In this document: piece by piece, positions 7,129 through 16,222 of the stretch | How the letters are laid out: every line of letters starts with the position of its first letter | Numbering within the stretch: the stretch's first letter is position 1 | Assembly: GCA_944320015.1 (NCBI GenBank) | Contig: CALUFO010000010.1 | Span: 50,208 to 114,207 of the forward strand | Origin: an uncultured Barnesiella sp. | GTDB taxonomy: Bacteria > Bacteroidota > Bacteroidia > Bacteroidales > Barnesiellaceae | DNA: 64,000 nt | Reading direction: 5' to 3' | Program-made: the position numbers and the translations under genes | The notes under the pieces: generated by a model | Databases searched by the model: none | The model's input: the letters and a program-made list of their open reading frames with translations, nothing else | What the model was told of the DNA's origin: nothing

Positions 7129-8463
7129 TTATGATTGTTTTCTGGATCTTATAATTTGATTGACGGCGCTTTTCCCGATGCGTATATAGTCGAGAATAGG
7201 TCGGTTCGACGGGCAGCTGTAAGCGCAGCACCCGCATTCGAGGCAGGCTGTGATCGACTCTTTTTCGGCTTTTTCAAACAGATGATTCTCCGACAGTTTG
7301 GCCAATAGGTAGGGCTCGAGACCCATGGGGCAAACCGAGACACATTGCCCGCAACGTATGCAAGGCGAGATTGGGCCTCGATGGGCATGACGCTCGTTCA
7401 GCATCAAGATGCCTGAACATCCTTTGGGAATAGGCGCTTCCAAATTGGAGACCGCTTTCCCCATCATCGGCCCGCCGAGTATGATTTTCGAGACTTCGGC
7501 AGGGAGTCCGCCGGCGATTTCGATTAATTCGCCGATAGGCATGCCCAGTCTTACCCGATAATTCCCCGGACGGGTTACTCCATCGCCGGTTACCGTGACG
7601 ATGCGGTCGATGAGCGGTTTGTTCTTTTGCACGGCCTCATATACAGCAAAGGCTGTCCCCACATTTTGGACGATAGCCCCTGTCGATACCGGTAAAGCGC
7701 CGTTGGCCACCTGTTTGTGCAGAATTGCGTCGATGAGTTGTTTCTCTCCTCCTTGTGGGTATCGGGTGCGCAATGCGACGATTTCGATACCGGGATATTT
7801 GGAGGCTTTTTCTGCCAACAAGGCAATGGCGTCTTTCTTGTTGTTTTCGATACCTATATAAGCCTGTTCGACACCGATAGCCTTCATGAGTATGCGGCAG
7901 CCGATGAGTATTTGTTCGGGCGATTCGAGCATGAGGGCGTGGTCGTCGGTGAGGTAAGGTTCGCATTCTGTGGCGTTGATGATAAGCACTGTGGGGGTGA
8001 ACTCCTTGGGGGGCGTCAATTTCACATGGGTGGGGAAGGTGGCGCCTCCCAATCCCACGATACCGCACTGGGCTATTCTTTGTATAATCTCGTCGGTCGA
8101 TAGTGCGATCTTGTCGTTCAACTCGGTTGAGCGATCGATCGACTCTTCCCATTCGTCGCCGTCGGTGTCGATAACGATGGTTTGGGTATATATGCCGAAG
8201 GCGTTGGCCGTTTTATCGATTTTCGATACGATGCCCGATACCGGCGAATGTATGTTGGCCGAAACAAATCCGCCGGCCTCGGCAACGAGCGTTCCCACTT
8301 TTACCGTGTCGCCTTTTTTGACAATGCAGTTGGCCGGCGCCCCTATGTGTTGGTTGAGCGTTAAAGCGACTTGTCGGGGTATGGCAGCCTCCGTGACGGG
8401 GCATTGGGCCGTCAATTTGTTCTCTTCCGGGTGTATGCCTCCTATACGAAATGTCTTTAACAT
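7129..8463 (-). CDS. rnfC: Rnf electron transport complex subunit C
   Basis: 444 residues from ATG 8463 (MLKTFRIGGIHPEENK). A longer frame reaches 8571 but lies inside rnfB. An N-terminal RnfC barrel-sandwich domain is followed by a NADH/FMN-binding Complex I 51-kDa-like fold (GLGGATFPTHVKL, ATECEPYLTDDHAL) and a SLBB domain. Two [4Fe-4S] motifs close the protein: CIRCGQCVSVCPMGLEP and CLECGCCAYSCPSNRP. It is the cytoplasmic subunit that reduces NAD. The start overlaps the rnfB stop by 7 bp. Confidence 0.95.
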   Translation of the reverse strand: MLKTFRIGGIHPEENKLTAQCPVTEAAIPRQVALTLNQHIGAPANCIVKKGDTVKVGTLVAEAGGFVSANIHSPVSGIVSKIDKTANAFGIYTQTIVIDTDGDEWEESIDRSTELNDKIALSTDEIIQRIAQCGIVGLGGATFPTHVKLTPPKEFTPTVLIINATECEPYLTDDHALMLESPEQILIGCRILMKAIGVEQAYIGIENNKKDAIALLAEKASKYPGIEIVALRTRYPQGGEKQLIDAILHKQVANGALPVSTGAIVQNVGTAFAVYEAVQKNKPLIDRIVTVTGDGVTRPGNYRVRLGMPIGELIEIAGGLPAEVSKIILGGPMMGKAVSNLEAPIPKGCSGILMLNERHAHRGPISPCIRCGQCVSVCPMGLEPYLLAKLSENHLFEKAEKESITACLECGCCAYSCPSNRPILDYIRIGKSAVNQIIRSRKQS

Positions 8464-9302
8464 AATGCAGACTCCTTTTCTTTGGTTAAAACACTGTGGC
8501 CGTCGGTTGTCTTGTCGATTTGTATCGCATGAGTGGGACAGCCGTCGACACATTCTTTGCACAGCAGGCAAAGGCTGTCGTTGATATAGGCCAGATTATC
8601 GGTGAGGGATATGGCTCCGTTGGGACAGTTCTTGGCGCATTTCCCGCACCCGATACATGCCACGGCACAGGCTTTGCGGGCGATAGCACCTTTGTCTTTG
8701 TTGTTGCAAGCCACATATATGCGGGGTTCTTGTTTTCGGCGCAACTCGATTAAGTTTCGAGGACAGGCCTTCACGCAAGAGCCGCAAGCGATGCAAATAT
8801 TGGGGTCGATGTGGGGGAGCCGTGTAACCGGGTCTATCGTAATGCCTCCGAACTCGCAGGCGGCCGCACAGTCCCCTTCGCCCAAACAGCCATAATTGCA
8901 ATTGCTTTCGCCCGTATAAAGCGCGGCCACTACGGCACAACTGTGCGCGCCTTCGTAGTGGCTGGTAGCGGGTCGGTTTTCGCAAGAGCCGTTGCACTTG
9001 ACCACTGCGATGCGAGGAGCTTGCTCGACAGCTTTCAGGCCAAGAATAGGCGCGATTTTTTTCATGACTTCATTCCCCCCGACGGGGCACAGCAAATTGT
9101 CGAGCGAAGTGGCATTGACACACTGTTCCGCAAAATTGCGACAGCCGGCATATCCGCACCCCCCACAATTCGCCCCCGGTAAAATCGACTCTATCTCGTC
9201 GATGCGGGGATCTTCTTCTACATGGAATTTCCGGGAGATGATGTAGAGTAGCGATGCGCTGACTAACCCGATGATACTTAATATGATGATTGCCGTTACC
9301 AT
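8457..9302 (-). CDS. rnfB: Rnf electron transport complex subunit B
   Basis: 281 residues. An N-terminal membrane helix (about residues 4-24) is followed by the Fe-S domain (4Fe-4S, Fer4_12-like/FeS family) with GANCGGCGYAGCRNFAEQC at about 43-61. Several [4Fe-4S] ferredoxin motifs follow, including CIACGSCVKACPRN, CIGCGKCAKNCPNG and CLLCKECVDGCPTH. It accepts electrons from soluble ferredoxin and passes them to the membrane core. It is longer than proteobacterial RnfB because of extra ferredoxin repeats, as in many anaerobes. It lies 3 bp after the RseC-like gene. Confidence 0.95.
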   Translation of the reverse strand: MVTAIIILSIIGLVSASLLYIISRKFHVEEDPRIDEIESILPGANCGGCGYAGCRNFAEQCVNATSLDNLLCPVGGNEVMKKIAPILGLKAVEQAPRIAVVKCNGSCENRPATSHYEGAHSCAVVAALYTGESNCNYGCLGEGDCAAACEFGGITIDPVTRLPHIDPNICIACGSCVKACPRNLIELRRKQEPRIYVACNNKDKGAIARKACAVACIGCGKCAKNCPNGAISLTDNLAYINDSLCLLCKECVDGCPTHAIQIDKTTDGHSVLTKEKESALC

Positions 9303-9305
9303 AAG

Positions 9306-9731
9306 TTAATGAGACAAATGTTGTTTTAAGAAAAAGGTGAACTGTTTTTTCAACCGGTTGCGGAAGAAATATAATATGGTGTAATAGATTGCCAGTGCGG
9401 CGAGAGCGCATAGCCCCGTGTAAAGTTCGCCGGCTCCGACCGATGAAGCGATAAAGAGGGAAAGTATGATGAGGACCAGCGGAAGTATTGCCGTGTACAC
9501 AAGGGCTTTGTATCCCGACGCGGTTGCGAGCGATATGACCACTCTGTCGCCCGGTTGTACGGCGAAGTTGCCTTTCTCCACTTCGATGATTTTCTCCTTC
9601 TGGTCGGTTGTAGCACACCACGAGGCAGCATGGCATTCGGCACAGGCCGAGTGTTGTGTGATGCGCACGAACACATGCGAATCGGAAATACCTGTTATAA
9701 TACCTTCATGTTCTATATCAGGTTGTTTCAT
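9306..9731 (-). CDS. SoxR-reducing system protein RseC family
   Basis: 141 residues. An N-terminal soluble domain with a cysteine cluster CAECHAASWC (about residues 31-40) is followed by two transmembrane helices at about residues 78-115. This is the RseC/RnfH-neighbourhood architecture that accompanies rnf operons in Bacteroidota and in proteobacteria. Its exact job is unresolved. In Escherichia coli the rsx-rseC system keeps SoxR reduced, but no SoxR is expected here. It is the first gene of the rnf unit, 84 bp after the solute-binding protein gene, so the rnf operon may read through from the porin operon or start in that gap. Confidence 0.88.
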   Translation of the reverse strand: MKQPDIEHEGIITGISDSHVFVRITQHSACAECHAASWCATTDQKEKIIEVEKGNFAVQPGDRVVISLATASGYKALVYTAILPLVLIILSLFIASSVGAGELYTGLCALAALAIYYTILYFFRNRLKKQFTFFLKQHLSH

Positions 9732-9815
9732 GGTAGCTCTATAAATTTACTATCCCGGTTTGATAGCTCCCTCCGTATGTGAAGAGGACATATTTGCCGG
9801 TCGACACTCATTCGG

Positions 9816-10625
9816 TTAAAAATAAGAGTCGTATAGTTTTTTATACTTGTCTTCTTTTTGTATGTCTAAAATCCATTTGTTCAAACTGTCGAGTAATGTC
9901 GAATCGTTTTTTCGCAGCGCCCACGATTGGAATTGTGTGAAACTGATGTCGGTATTACAGTCGATTTGAGGATAATCTTTACTCATTTCTTCGGCAATGA
10001 CTTTGTCGCATACGGCAAAGTCTATTTGACCTGTTGCCACCATCATGACAAGCTGTTCGGCGCCATAGGTCTTTTCCTCTTCGATATAGATCGTATCGCC
10101 TATTTCCCGGGCAAGGTTGTTTATGCGCAATCTCGTGGGAGCCTTGCTGACGATATAGAGCGTTTCGCCTGCCAAGTCGAGTTGGTTGCGAATAAGTTTC
10201 TTATTTCCTTTGGGTTCCTTCAACTGGACAAGCACTTGCTTGTTTAGCTGAATGGGCACGGTAAATGCCAAGTCCTCTTTTATCTCAGAGGTCACCGGCA
10301 ACTGCCGGGCGATGATATCATATTGCCCTTTTTTCAACCCTTCGATACTTTTGTTCAGGTTCACTTCGGGGGTGATTTCGATAGAAAGTCCGCTGTGCCG
10401 GCCTATCATGCGGGCCAGTTCGTAATCAAACCCCGACAGGCTGTCGCCTTGTAGGTAATACGAGAGAGGCGTGTAATCGGTTACAATCCGTAAAACGCCC
10501 TCGGTCTTGATTTCCTCGAATGTCCTCGGGCTATAATCGCTTTGGGGACGCAACCATATCATAATCCCGATGACGACGATCAACAGGACGGTGTAGATGG
10601 CTATGTGTTGTTTTATCCTCTTCAT
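9816..10625 (-). CDS. Membrane-tethered periplasmic solute-binding protein (PBP2/MltF-like N-domain)
   Basis: 269 residues. One N-terminal membrane helix (about residues 7-24) anchors a type 2 periplasmic binding domain: EGVLRIVTDYTPLSYYLQGD, then LSGFDYELARMIGRHSGL and QYDIIARQLPVTSE. This resembles amino-acid-binding SBP_bac_3 proteins and the regulatory half of MltF, but no transglycosylase domain follows. It is encoded 4 bp after the porin gene, so it probably samples or binds a solute that enters through that porin. No ABC permease is nearby. The ligand is unknown, and lytic activity is unlikely because the catalytic domain is missing. Confidence 0.8.
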   Translation of the reverse strand: MKRIKQHIAIYTVLLIVVIGIMIWLRPQSDYSPRTFEEIKTEGVLRIVTDYTPLSYYLQGDSLSGFDYELARMIGRHSGLSIEITPEVNLNKSIEGLKKGQYDIIARQLPVTSEIKEDLAFTVPIQLNKQVLVQLKEPKGNKKLIRNQLDLAGETLYIVSKAPTRLRINNLAREIGDTIYIEEEKTYGAEQLVMMVATGQIDFAVCDKVIAEEMSKDYPQIDCNTDISFTQFQSWALRKNDSTLLDSLNKWILDIQKEDKYKKLYDSYF

Positions 10626-10629
10626 ACGA

Positions 10630-12588
10630 TTAGTTTGAAAAATCTATCGATAAACCCATTTGGAACATTCTTGGATTCAACGGGTAATTGGGGAGCGAGA
10701 AGTAGTTGTTCCCGCCGAATAGCCCTTGATTCACATGCGACATCATGACGAAAAACCGGGTTTGCTTCAATTTCATATTGATATAGACATTCATGAATGG
10801 ATAATTACCCACTTCGATTTCGTCTTGGGTGTGGAAAGTAAGCGTTGCGGGCTGGAACGCCTCGCTCTTGTATTTTGTGTAATAGCGGCAATCGGCGCCC
10901 AATTGCACATGCAGTACTTTGGCGATACGAAACAGCAGGTACATGTTGCTATACACGCTCAATTCGGGTAGGGGAATAATCGAAGGTTTGCTTGTTTTCT
11001 GGTAGACCACTTCGTTGTCCCAGTTGAATATCCCGAAATTGAAATTCTGGTTGAGCTTGGCGTGGAATACTTGTATGATAGAACCCTCTTGTTGGGGCTG
11101 GTTGTTATTGTCGAAATAGATGTAGTTTTGAATGTTCTCGATACCTACGTTCAATTTGGTTCCCCATCGTTTTATGCTGAACTCTCCGCCCACTCTCATG
11201 CGGCGGGTTTTCCCGAAGTTGTTGTTCCAGATAAAGTGGTTGGAGGTATAACGTTTGTAAAAATAAGAAGGCTCGGTGTTCTTGAAAAAACCATAGGCTT
11301 TTAATCGCACGGTGTCGTTCCACAGTTTGAATTGGCTCCCTACGTTGGCAGTGACGTCTATATCGCCGATGATAGGCCCTGCGAGCCCGAATTTACCGTT
11401 CACGTTGTAAGTCAACAGTTCGCCTTTTTGTTTCGAGAGTTCGCCGCCTACCCACAAGAGGTGCTCGCCGTGTTTGTGAGGATTGGATATATTGGGACGG
11501 GGGGTAAGGCCCTCTATCGTAGTCCCGGCGGAGAGGGTGTCGCGGGGGAGGGTATAGTGGCGGTATTCATAGGTGGCATAGGCGCCCAGTCCCATTTTGG
11601 CGTATTTGTTGAACCCTTCGAGAAGCGATATGCCCACCGTGTTTCTTATGGATTGATATTTCGTTTCCTCGTTGGTCCCGTTGGGGTTCAGGTAGGTATT
11701 GGCAAAAAATGTGGTGTCTTCGGTCGCCGATTGGTTGACAAACCGGTGCATGTTCGAGTTATACTCTATCGTGTGAATAATACTGGTGACCGGAATAAAG
11801 GTGCGTATGACTGTTGTATCTTGCTGTTCTTCTTGATAAAAACCGAACTTATACCGCTGTGTGGCGTAGTATTCCTGTCCTCGAATGCGGTTGTACGCAT
11901 CGGTCAGGTTCGTGGGAATGGTGCGGGTGTCGATGCTGGATTGTCCACCTTGAACCTCTTCGGGATTGAGTATATAGGTATTGTCGGTAATACCTCCGTT
12001 TTCTTGATTGACAAAATTATAGGTGTTGAGGAAAAACTGTATGTCGTACCGGTCGCCCAGATAACTCCCGAAAATGCTGTATGACAGGTCTTTGGCGGCT
12101 TGGTGCTGATAGTTTCCTCGGGCTAAGATATAATTTATGCTCGCCCCGAAAGCCAATTTTTGGTTGATGTTACCCGAAAAAACGGCTTTCAAGTCGTCCT
12201 GTGCGTTTTGCTTCGAACCGCCGGTCAGGTAAGAGAGTTGCGTGAAGGGGATATGCGTGTTATAGAATTTCCAAGTAGAGGCGGTCTGTATCCAATGGGA
12301 AAAAGGGTCTTTAAAAATAAATTCCGAGGGCAAGGGCCGGTCGAAGAATATTTTGGAGAAAGCGGCTGTCCCGAGGTTTCCCGTTGTACCATAGGCTGTT
12401 GCATAACTCGAAGGAATATCGGTACTGTAAAAATTCCGCATGAGGGTGTCCATGGGAACATCGTACCGCAGTCCCAGCGGCTGGGTAATACTCCATGCGT
12501 AGGGCGCAGGGATATTTTGCTTTTTCTTTGCTCCCAAAAAAAGCGAACAACAAACCACAGACAATATGATAATGCAGGCTTTCTTCAT
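10630..12588 (-). CDS. Putative outer-membrane porin (Porin_10 family)
   Basis: 652 residues from ATG 12588. This start gives a clean signal peptide (MKKACIIILSVVCCSLFLGA), whereas an upstream start would add ten odd residues. The mature part is rich in alternating polar and aromatic residues typical of beta-barrel strands. It ends in FQMGLSIDFSN, a terminal strand as in outer-membrane proteins. It matches the Bacteroidota putative porin family by its N-terminus (AWSITQPLGLRYDVPMDTLM). A -7 element TATCTTTG ends only 7 nt before the ATG, so the mRNA leader should be extremely short. It is followed by the tethered binding protein. Confidence 0.82.
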   Translation of the reverse strand: MKKACIIILSVVCCSLFLGAKKKQNIPAPYAWSITQPLGLRYDVPMDTLMRNFYSTDIPSSYATAYGTTGNLGTAAFSKIFFDRPLPSEFIFKDPFSHWIQTASTWKFYNTHIPFTQLSYLTGGSKQNAQDDLKAVFSGNINQKLAFGASINYILARGNYQHQAAKDLSYSIFGSYLGDRYDIQFFLNTYNFVNQENGGITDNTYILNPEEVQGGQSSIDTRTIPTNLTDAYNRIRGQEYYATQRYKFGFYQEEQQDTTVIRTFIPVTSIIHTIEYNSNMHRFVNQSATEDTTFFANTYLNPNGTNEETKYQSIRNTVGISLLEGFNKYAKMGLGAYATYEYRHYTLPRDTLSAGTTIEGLTPRPNISNPHKHGEHLLWVGGELSKQKGELLTYNVNGKFGLAGPIIGDIDVTANVGSQFKLWNDTVRLKAYGFFKNTEPSYFYKRYTSNHFIWNNNFGKTRRMRVGGEFSIKRWGTKLNVGIENIQNYIYFDNNNQPQQEGSIIQVFHAKLNQNFNFGIFNWDNEVVYQKTSKPSIIPLPELSVYSNMYLLFRIAKVLHVQLGADCRYYTKYKSEAFQPATLTFHTQDEIEVGNYPFMNVYINMKLKQTRFFVMMSHVNQGLFGGNNYFSLPNYPLNPRMFQMGLSIDFSN

Positions 12589-12595
12589 TAGTTTG

Positions 12596-12603
12596 CAAAG
12601 ATA
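12596..12603 (-). promoter_or_regulatory. Promoter -7 element of the porin gene
   Basis: The minus-strand sequence TATCTTTG is a full TAnnTTTG match. Only 7 nt separate it from the porin ATG at 12588, implying a leader of a few nucleotides. No good -33 TTTG is found; that region is taken up by the terminator hairpin of the upstream synthetase gene. Confidence 0.65.
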
Positions 12604-12606
12604 AAT

Positions 12607-12655
12607 AAAAGCCGACAATATAAACGATGTGTTGTTATATATTTTGCCGACTTTT
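12607..12655 (-). terminator. Intrinsic terminator of the acyl-CoA synthetase gene
   Basis: Read as minus-strand RNA, AAAAGTCGGCA (12655-12645) pairs with TGTCGGCTTTT (12617-12607) over 11 bp including two G-U pairs. More pairing is possible in the AT-rich interior. The T-rich sequence that follows runs straight into the porin -7 element, so terminator and promoter are merged. Confidence 0.65.
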
Positions 12656-12684
12656 CAATCTTTTTCTTCTTATTCACTACGTTA

Positions 12685-14343
12685 TTAGCGACTTTGGTAA
12701 AGGTATCGTTTGATACTGCGCTTGGGCGTTTTTTCAAACTCCTCGTAATAAATTTTCAGCCGGGCTATCTGGCTATATGCGGGAAGCTCTTTGTTGAGCG
12801 CTGCGATATTCTCTTCCATTTGCGCTTCTAAGGCGTGACCTGTGAGATTCGATCGCTGTGCGTTTTCCAAGTCGGGATAGACGAGGGCGACCAGTTTGTC
12901 CTCTTGCTCGACGATAAGCGACTCGCACACATAGGGCATGTTGTTTAATTTGTCTTCGATTTCCTCGGGATAGATGTTTTGTCCCGACGGTCCCAATATC
13001 ATGTTCTTGTTGCGTCCTCTCAAATAGACAAATCCATCGGAGTCGATCGTACACAAGTCGCCGGTTTTCATCCAGCCGTCGTCGGTAAATATGGCTTGGG
13101 TGGCTTCTTCGTTCTTGTAATAGCCGAGCATGGTGTTCATTCCTTTGACCTGCAACTCTCCCACGACACGCTCGGGGTCGGGCGAGTCGACCCGTCCCTG
13201 CATTCGATCGACCATTCGTCCGCAAGAGCCTATTCGGGTCTCGTCCCACGGAGCATAAGAAATAAGCGGGCCGCACTCGGTCATGCCGTATCCCACGGTG
13301 AAAGGGAAGTTTATACGCCGCAAAAACAGTTCGACTTCTTTGTTGAGAGCCGCCCCGCCGATAATCATTTGAGAGAGGTTCCCGCCAAAAGTTTCGTAGA
13401 GCTTATCGTTGATTTTCGCCAATAGTTGAGTGTCCAAGAACGGCACTTTCAACATCACTTTCATCAAGGGTTTCTCCAATAGGGGGAATACTTTGGTCTT
13501 GATGATTTTTTCGATGATGAGCGGTACGGCGATAATCAATTTGGGCTTTACCGTGGCAAAGGCATCCATGATGATTTTCGGGGAAGGAATGCGGGTGAGA
13601 AAATGCAAATGGCACCCTTTTACAAAGGGGTGTATCATTTCGATAACCATGCCGTACATGTGTGCCATGGGTAGCATACACACGATACCGTCGCCCGCAT
13701 TGAGAAATGGCAGGTGGCGCAGGCAGAAGTCTACATTGGACCACAGGCTACGGTAAGGGAGCATTACCCCTTTTGAAAATCCGGTAGAACCCGATGTATA
13801 GTTGATGACGGCGAGTTCGTCGGGTGAATCCTTGTAATAACTCACGGCGTCGGGGGTAAATCGGGAGGGATATTTTTTCCCGAAACATTCGTTCAACCGG
13901 TCTCGTGTATCGGTCAATTTCTGGTTGCTCGATTTGAGTAATGAGAAGTCGTTGAGCAGGAAAATACCGGTCAGGTTTTTCATCAAATTCTCATTCAGGT
14001 TTTCCCACACGCCGTCGCCTACGAATAACAGTTTCGCCTCGGAGTGGTTGACGATATGGTGTATGTTGTCGGCCTTAAACTCGTGCAGGATAGGCACGGG
14101 GACGGCTCCGTAGGTGATAGCGGCGAAAAAAGCTACGGCCCAGTGTGCCGAATTTTTCCCGCAAATGGCAATCTTATCGCCCTTTTTGATTTCGGCGCTT
14201 TCCAATAGCAGGTGGATTTTTGCTATTTTACGGGCTATATCTTTATAGTGATAGGATACTCCGTCGAAGTCGCTCAATGCGATACGTTCCCAGTTGTTTT
14301 TTATCGCTTCCTCGATGTATGTATTGAAACTCTCGTAATCCAT
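12685..14343 (-). CDS. AMP-binding long-chain acyl-CoA synthetase (FadD/FAA1-like)
   Basis: 552 residues. It has the adenylate-forming motifs in order: the P-loop NYTSGSTGFSKGVML at about 176, YGMTECGP at about 353, and TGDLCTIDSDGFVYLRGRNK at about 420. The C-terminal lysine motif ends TPKRSIKRYL. The hinge and small C-terminal domain are complete. It would activate a fatty acid to acyl-AMP and then acyl-CoA in the cytoplasm. It stands alone between terminator and promoter, so the partner pathway is not visible. An acyl-ACP synthetase role for exogenous fatty acids is an alternative. Confidence 0.9.
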   Translation of the reverse strand: MDYESFNTYIEEAIKNNWERIALSDFDGVSYHYKDIARKIAKIHLLLESAEIKKGDKIAICGKNSAHWAVAFFAAITYGAVPVPILHEFKADNIHHIVNHSEAKLLFVGDGVWENLNENLMKNLTGIFLLNDFSLLKSSNQKLTDTRDRLNECFGKKYPSRFTPDAVSYYKDSPDELAVINYTSGSTGFSKGVMLPYRSLWSNVDFCLRHLPFLNAGDGIVCMLPMAHMYGMVIEMIHPFVKGCHLHFLTRIPSPKIIMDAFATVKPKLIIAVPLIIEKIIKTKVFPLLEKPLMKVMLKVPFLDTQLLAKINDKLYETFGGNLSQMIIGGAALNKEVELFLRRINFPFTVGYGMTECGPLISYAPWDETRIGSCGRMVDRMQGRVDSPDPERVVGELQVKGMNTMLGYYKNEEATQAIFTDDGWMKTGDLCTIDSDGFVYLRGRNKNMILGPSGQNIYPEEIEDKLNNMPYVCESLIVEQEDKLVALVYPDLENAQRSNLTGHALEAQMEENIAALNKELPAYSQIARLKIYYEEFEKTPKRSIKRYLYQSR

Positions 14344-14372
14344 AAACTCAAAAATTTAAGGTCATAATTTTA

Positions 14373-14380
14373 CAAAGATA
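14373..14380 (-). promoter_or_regulatory. Promoter -7 element of the acyl-CoA synthetase gene
   Basis: The minus-strand sequence is TATCTTTG, 29 nt before the ATG at 14343, with an AT-rich leader. There is no clear TTTG at the -33 position. Confidence 0.6.
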
Positions 14381-14442
14381 CGAGATTTTGAGAATAAACC
14401 TAATTTCTTTGCTATTATTTTGGGCGGAAGCGAATTGAGTTT

Positions 14443-16218
14443 TTAGTTTTTTCGTAAAGAGAAAAGGATATTTAAGCCTCCGTCCGAGCCGTTTTTCACC
14501 CATATTTCTCCTTTGTGGAAGAGGACCGCGTTTTTCACGATAGCTAATCCAAGGCCGGTTCCGCCAAGTTTGCGGGATCGGCCTTTGTCTACCCGGTAGA
14601 ACCGCTCAAACAGGCGGTTTAGGTGCTCTTCGGGGACTCCCACGCCATTGTCCGAGAATGAGAAGCAGTAATAATTATCGTCTTCGAGGTAGCAATCGAT
14701 TGTGATTTTTGTGCCCACGCCGGCGTATGCGATAGCGTTGTCGGTGAGATTCCTGAAAATGGAGTATAACAAGGAGTAGTTCCCGTTGATGAGCATTTGG
14801 TCGTGTAGGTTCCGGGTTTCGACCGTCATCTTTCGCTCGGATAAAGCGGATTGCGATTCGTTGAAAACCTCGATTATAATCTTTTGCAAATCGGTTTTGT
14901 CGGTGTCATACAGGTCTTTCGACTCATCGAGGCGGTTAAGCATAGATATGTCTCTCAGTAAGTCGGTCAATCTTTTGGACTGGGCATAGCAACGCTCCAT
15001 GAACATTTTTTTGCGATTCTCGTCCATTTCGGTGGAGAGTATAGTTTCCATGTAGCCTCTGATACTGCTCACCGGGGTTTTCAATTCATGGGCGATGTTT
15101 TGGGTCAACTGCCGTTTCAATCGGGTCTCCTGCTCCTGTTGGGTAATGTCGTTGATGGCGATCTCGAATGTGTGGTCCTGAAAGATGATACATTCGATGA
15201 GAAACGTGCGGCTTCCTTTGTCGAGCGTCATTGATTCTGAAATGAACTCTTCTCTGACATTTGGCTCGTATAGTTTCTGGGAGATGAAGTTATTGATTTT
15301 TTTGAGATTCTCTTCTTTGAATAAGTAATCGGCCGGCGACAGGGTTTTGTCGGTGATCAGGCTCAGATATTGAATAAAAAGGTTATTGGCTATGATTATT
15401 TTCTTGTCTTTGGAGAAAAAAGCCAATCCTTCCTTTGAAAACTGCAAGTGCTTGAATAGCTTTTCTTGCTCGATCGATAGCTTTTCCTTGGTTTTCAATA
15501 GATTGTCGTAGATGTGAGAAAGGCTTTGCGTGATGGTGCCAATATCGTCGGGTCCCGATTTTATAGTGATGTGTATGGGTTTCCCCTCTTCGGCTTGCTG
15601 GGTTAGCTGGCCGAGAGCCGCGATAGATTTTCCCAAACTGTGACAGAAGTAATAGAGCAATACTATGACTAAAATCGAGACGCCCAGCATGAAATAAATA
15701 AACTCGTTGTTGGGATTGAGAATGGAGAGAGTCTCGCGCTCAAAAGGCAACGAGGAGCGAATGACCCAGTCGCCATATCGTTTGGCCGAATAGAAGTAAT
15801 TTTCTTGGATTGATTGGGAGTATCGCATGGAGTAGCCGATCCCGTTTGTCAGTGCGCTCTTTATTTCGGGGCGGTTCAAGTGGTTGCTGCTGGCCACCTC
15901 GGCCTCTTTATCCTTTTGACTCTCAAATAAAATTTTTCCGTCCGATGCCGATATGATAGTCACCCTCAGCGGTTTTTGGGTAATGCCTTGGATAATCGAA
16001 TCGATAGTCGTGCGGTTTATCTCCAAGTCTTTGATTTGAGAGTATATCATCTCGTTGTAGTCTTGCAGCAGGTTATTCAGCGATTGCTGCCGGTTGTCTT
16101 TTTCGAGTTTGTATTCAAACAGTAGAATGATGACAACAAAGACAATGAATAGGGAACCGATAGAAAAAAACAATTTTCTATCGAAAGTCATGACCTGTTT
16201 GTATTTCCCTATTGGCAT
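14443..16218 (-). CDS. Sensor histidine kinase (PhoR-like, HAMP-PAS-HisKA-HATPase)
   Basis: 591 residues from ATG 16218 (MPIGKYKQVMTFDRK); the frame extends to a TTG at 16236 that overlaps the regulator gene. Another ATG at 16191 is possible. There are two membrane helices (about 20-40 and 177-197) flanking a periplasmic sensor, then HAMP, a PAS-like domain (about 265-365) and the phosphoacceptor H-box NIAHELKTPVSSIRGYMET. The ATP-binding domain has DNGVGVPEEHLNRLFERFYR and GGTGLGLAIVKN. It follows its response regulator by 4 bp. The layout is PhoR-like, but the signal is unknown. Confidence 0.93.
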   Translation of the reverse strand: MPIGKYKQVMTFDRKLFFSIGSLFIVFVVIILLFEYKLEKDNRQQSLNNLLQDYNEMIYSQIKDLEINRTTIDSIIQGITQKPLRVTIISASDGKILFESQKDKEAEVASSNHLNRPEIKSALTNGIGYSMRYSQSIQENYFYSAKRYGDWVIRSSLPFERETLSILNPNNEFIYFMLGVSILVIVLLYYFCHSLGKSIAALGQLTQQAEEGKPIHITIKSGPDDIGTITQSLSHIYDNLLKTKEKLSIEQEKLFKHLQFSKEGLAFFSKDKKIIIANNLFIQYLSLITDKTLSPADYLFKEENLKKINNFISQKLYEPNVREEFISESMTLDKGSRTFLIECIIFQDHTFEIAINDITQQEQETRLKRQLTQNIAHELKTPVSSIRGYMETILSTEMDENRKKMFMERCYAQSKRLTDLLRDISMLNRLDESKDLYDTDKTDLQKIIIEVFNESQSALSERKMTVETRNLHDQMLINGNYSLLYSIFRNLTDNAIAYAGVGTKITIDCYLEDDNYYCFSFSDNGVGVPEEHLNRLFERFYRVDKGRSRKLGGTGLGLAIVKNAVLFHKGEIWVKNGSDGGLNILFSLRKN

Positions 16219-16222
16219 GCGT

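Noticed and set aside
11332..12084. Plus-strand open frame of 250 codons
   Set aside because: Antisense to the porin gene and without any known motif.
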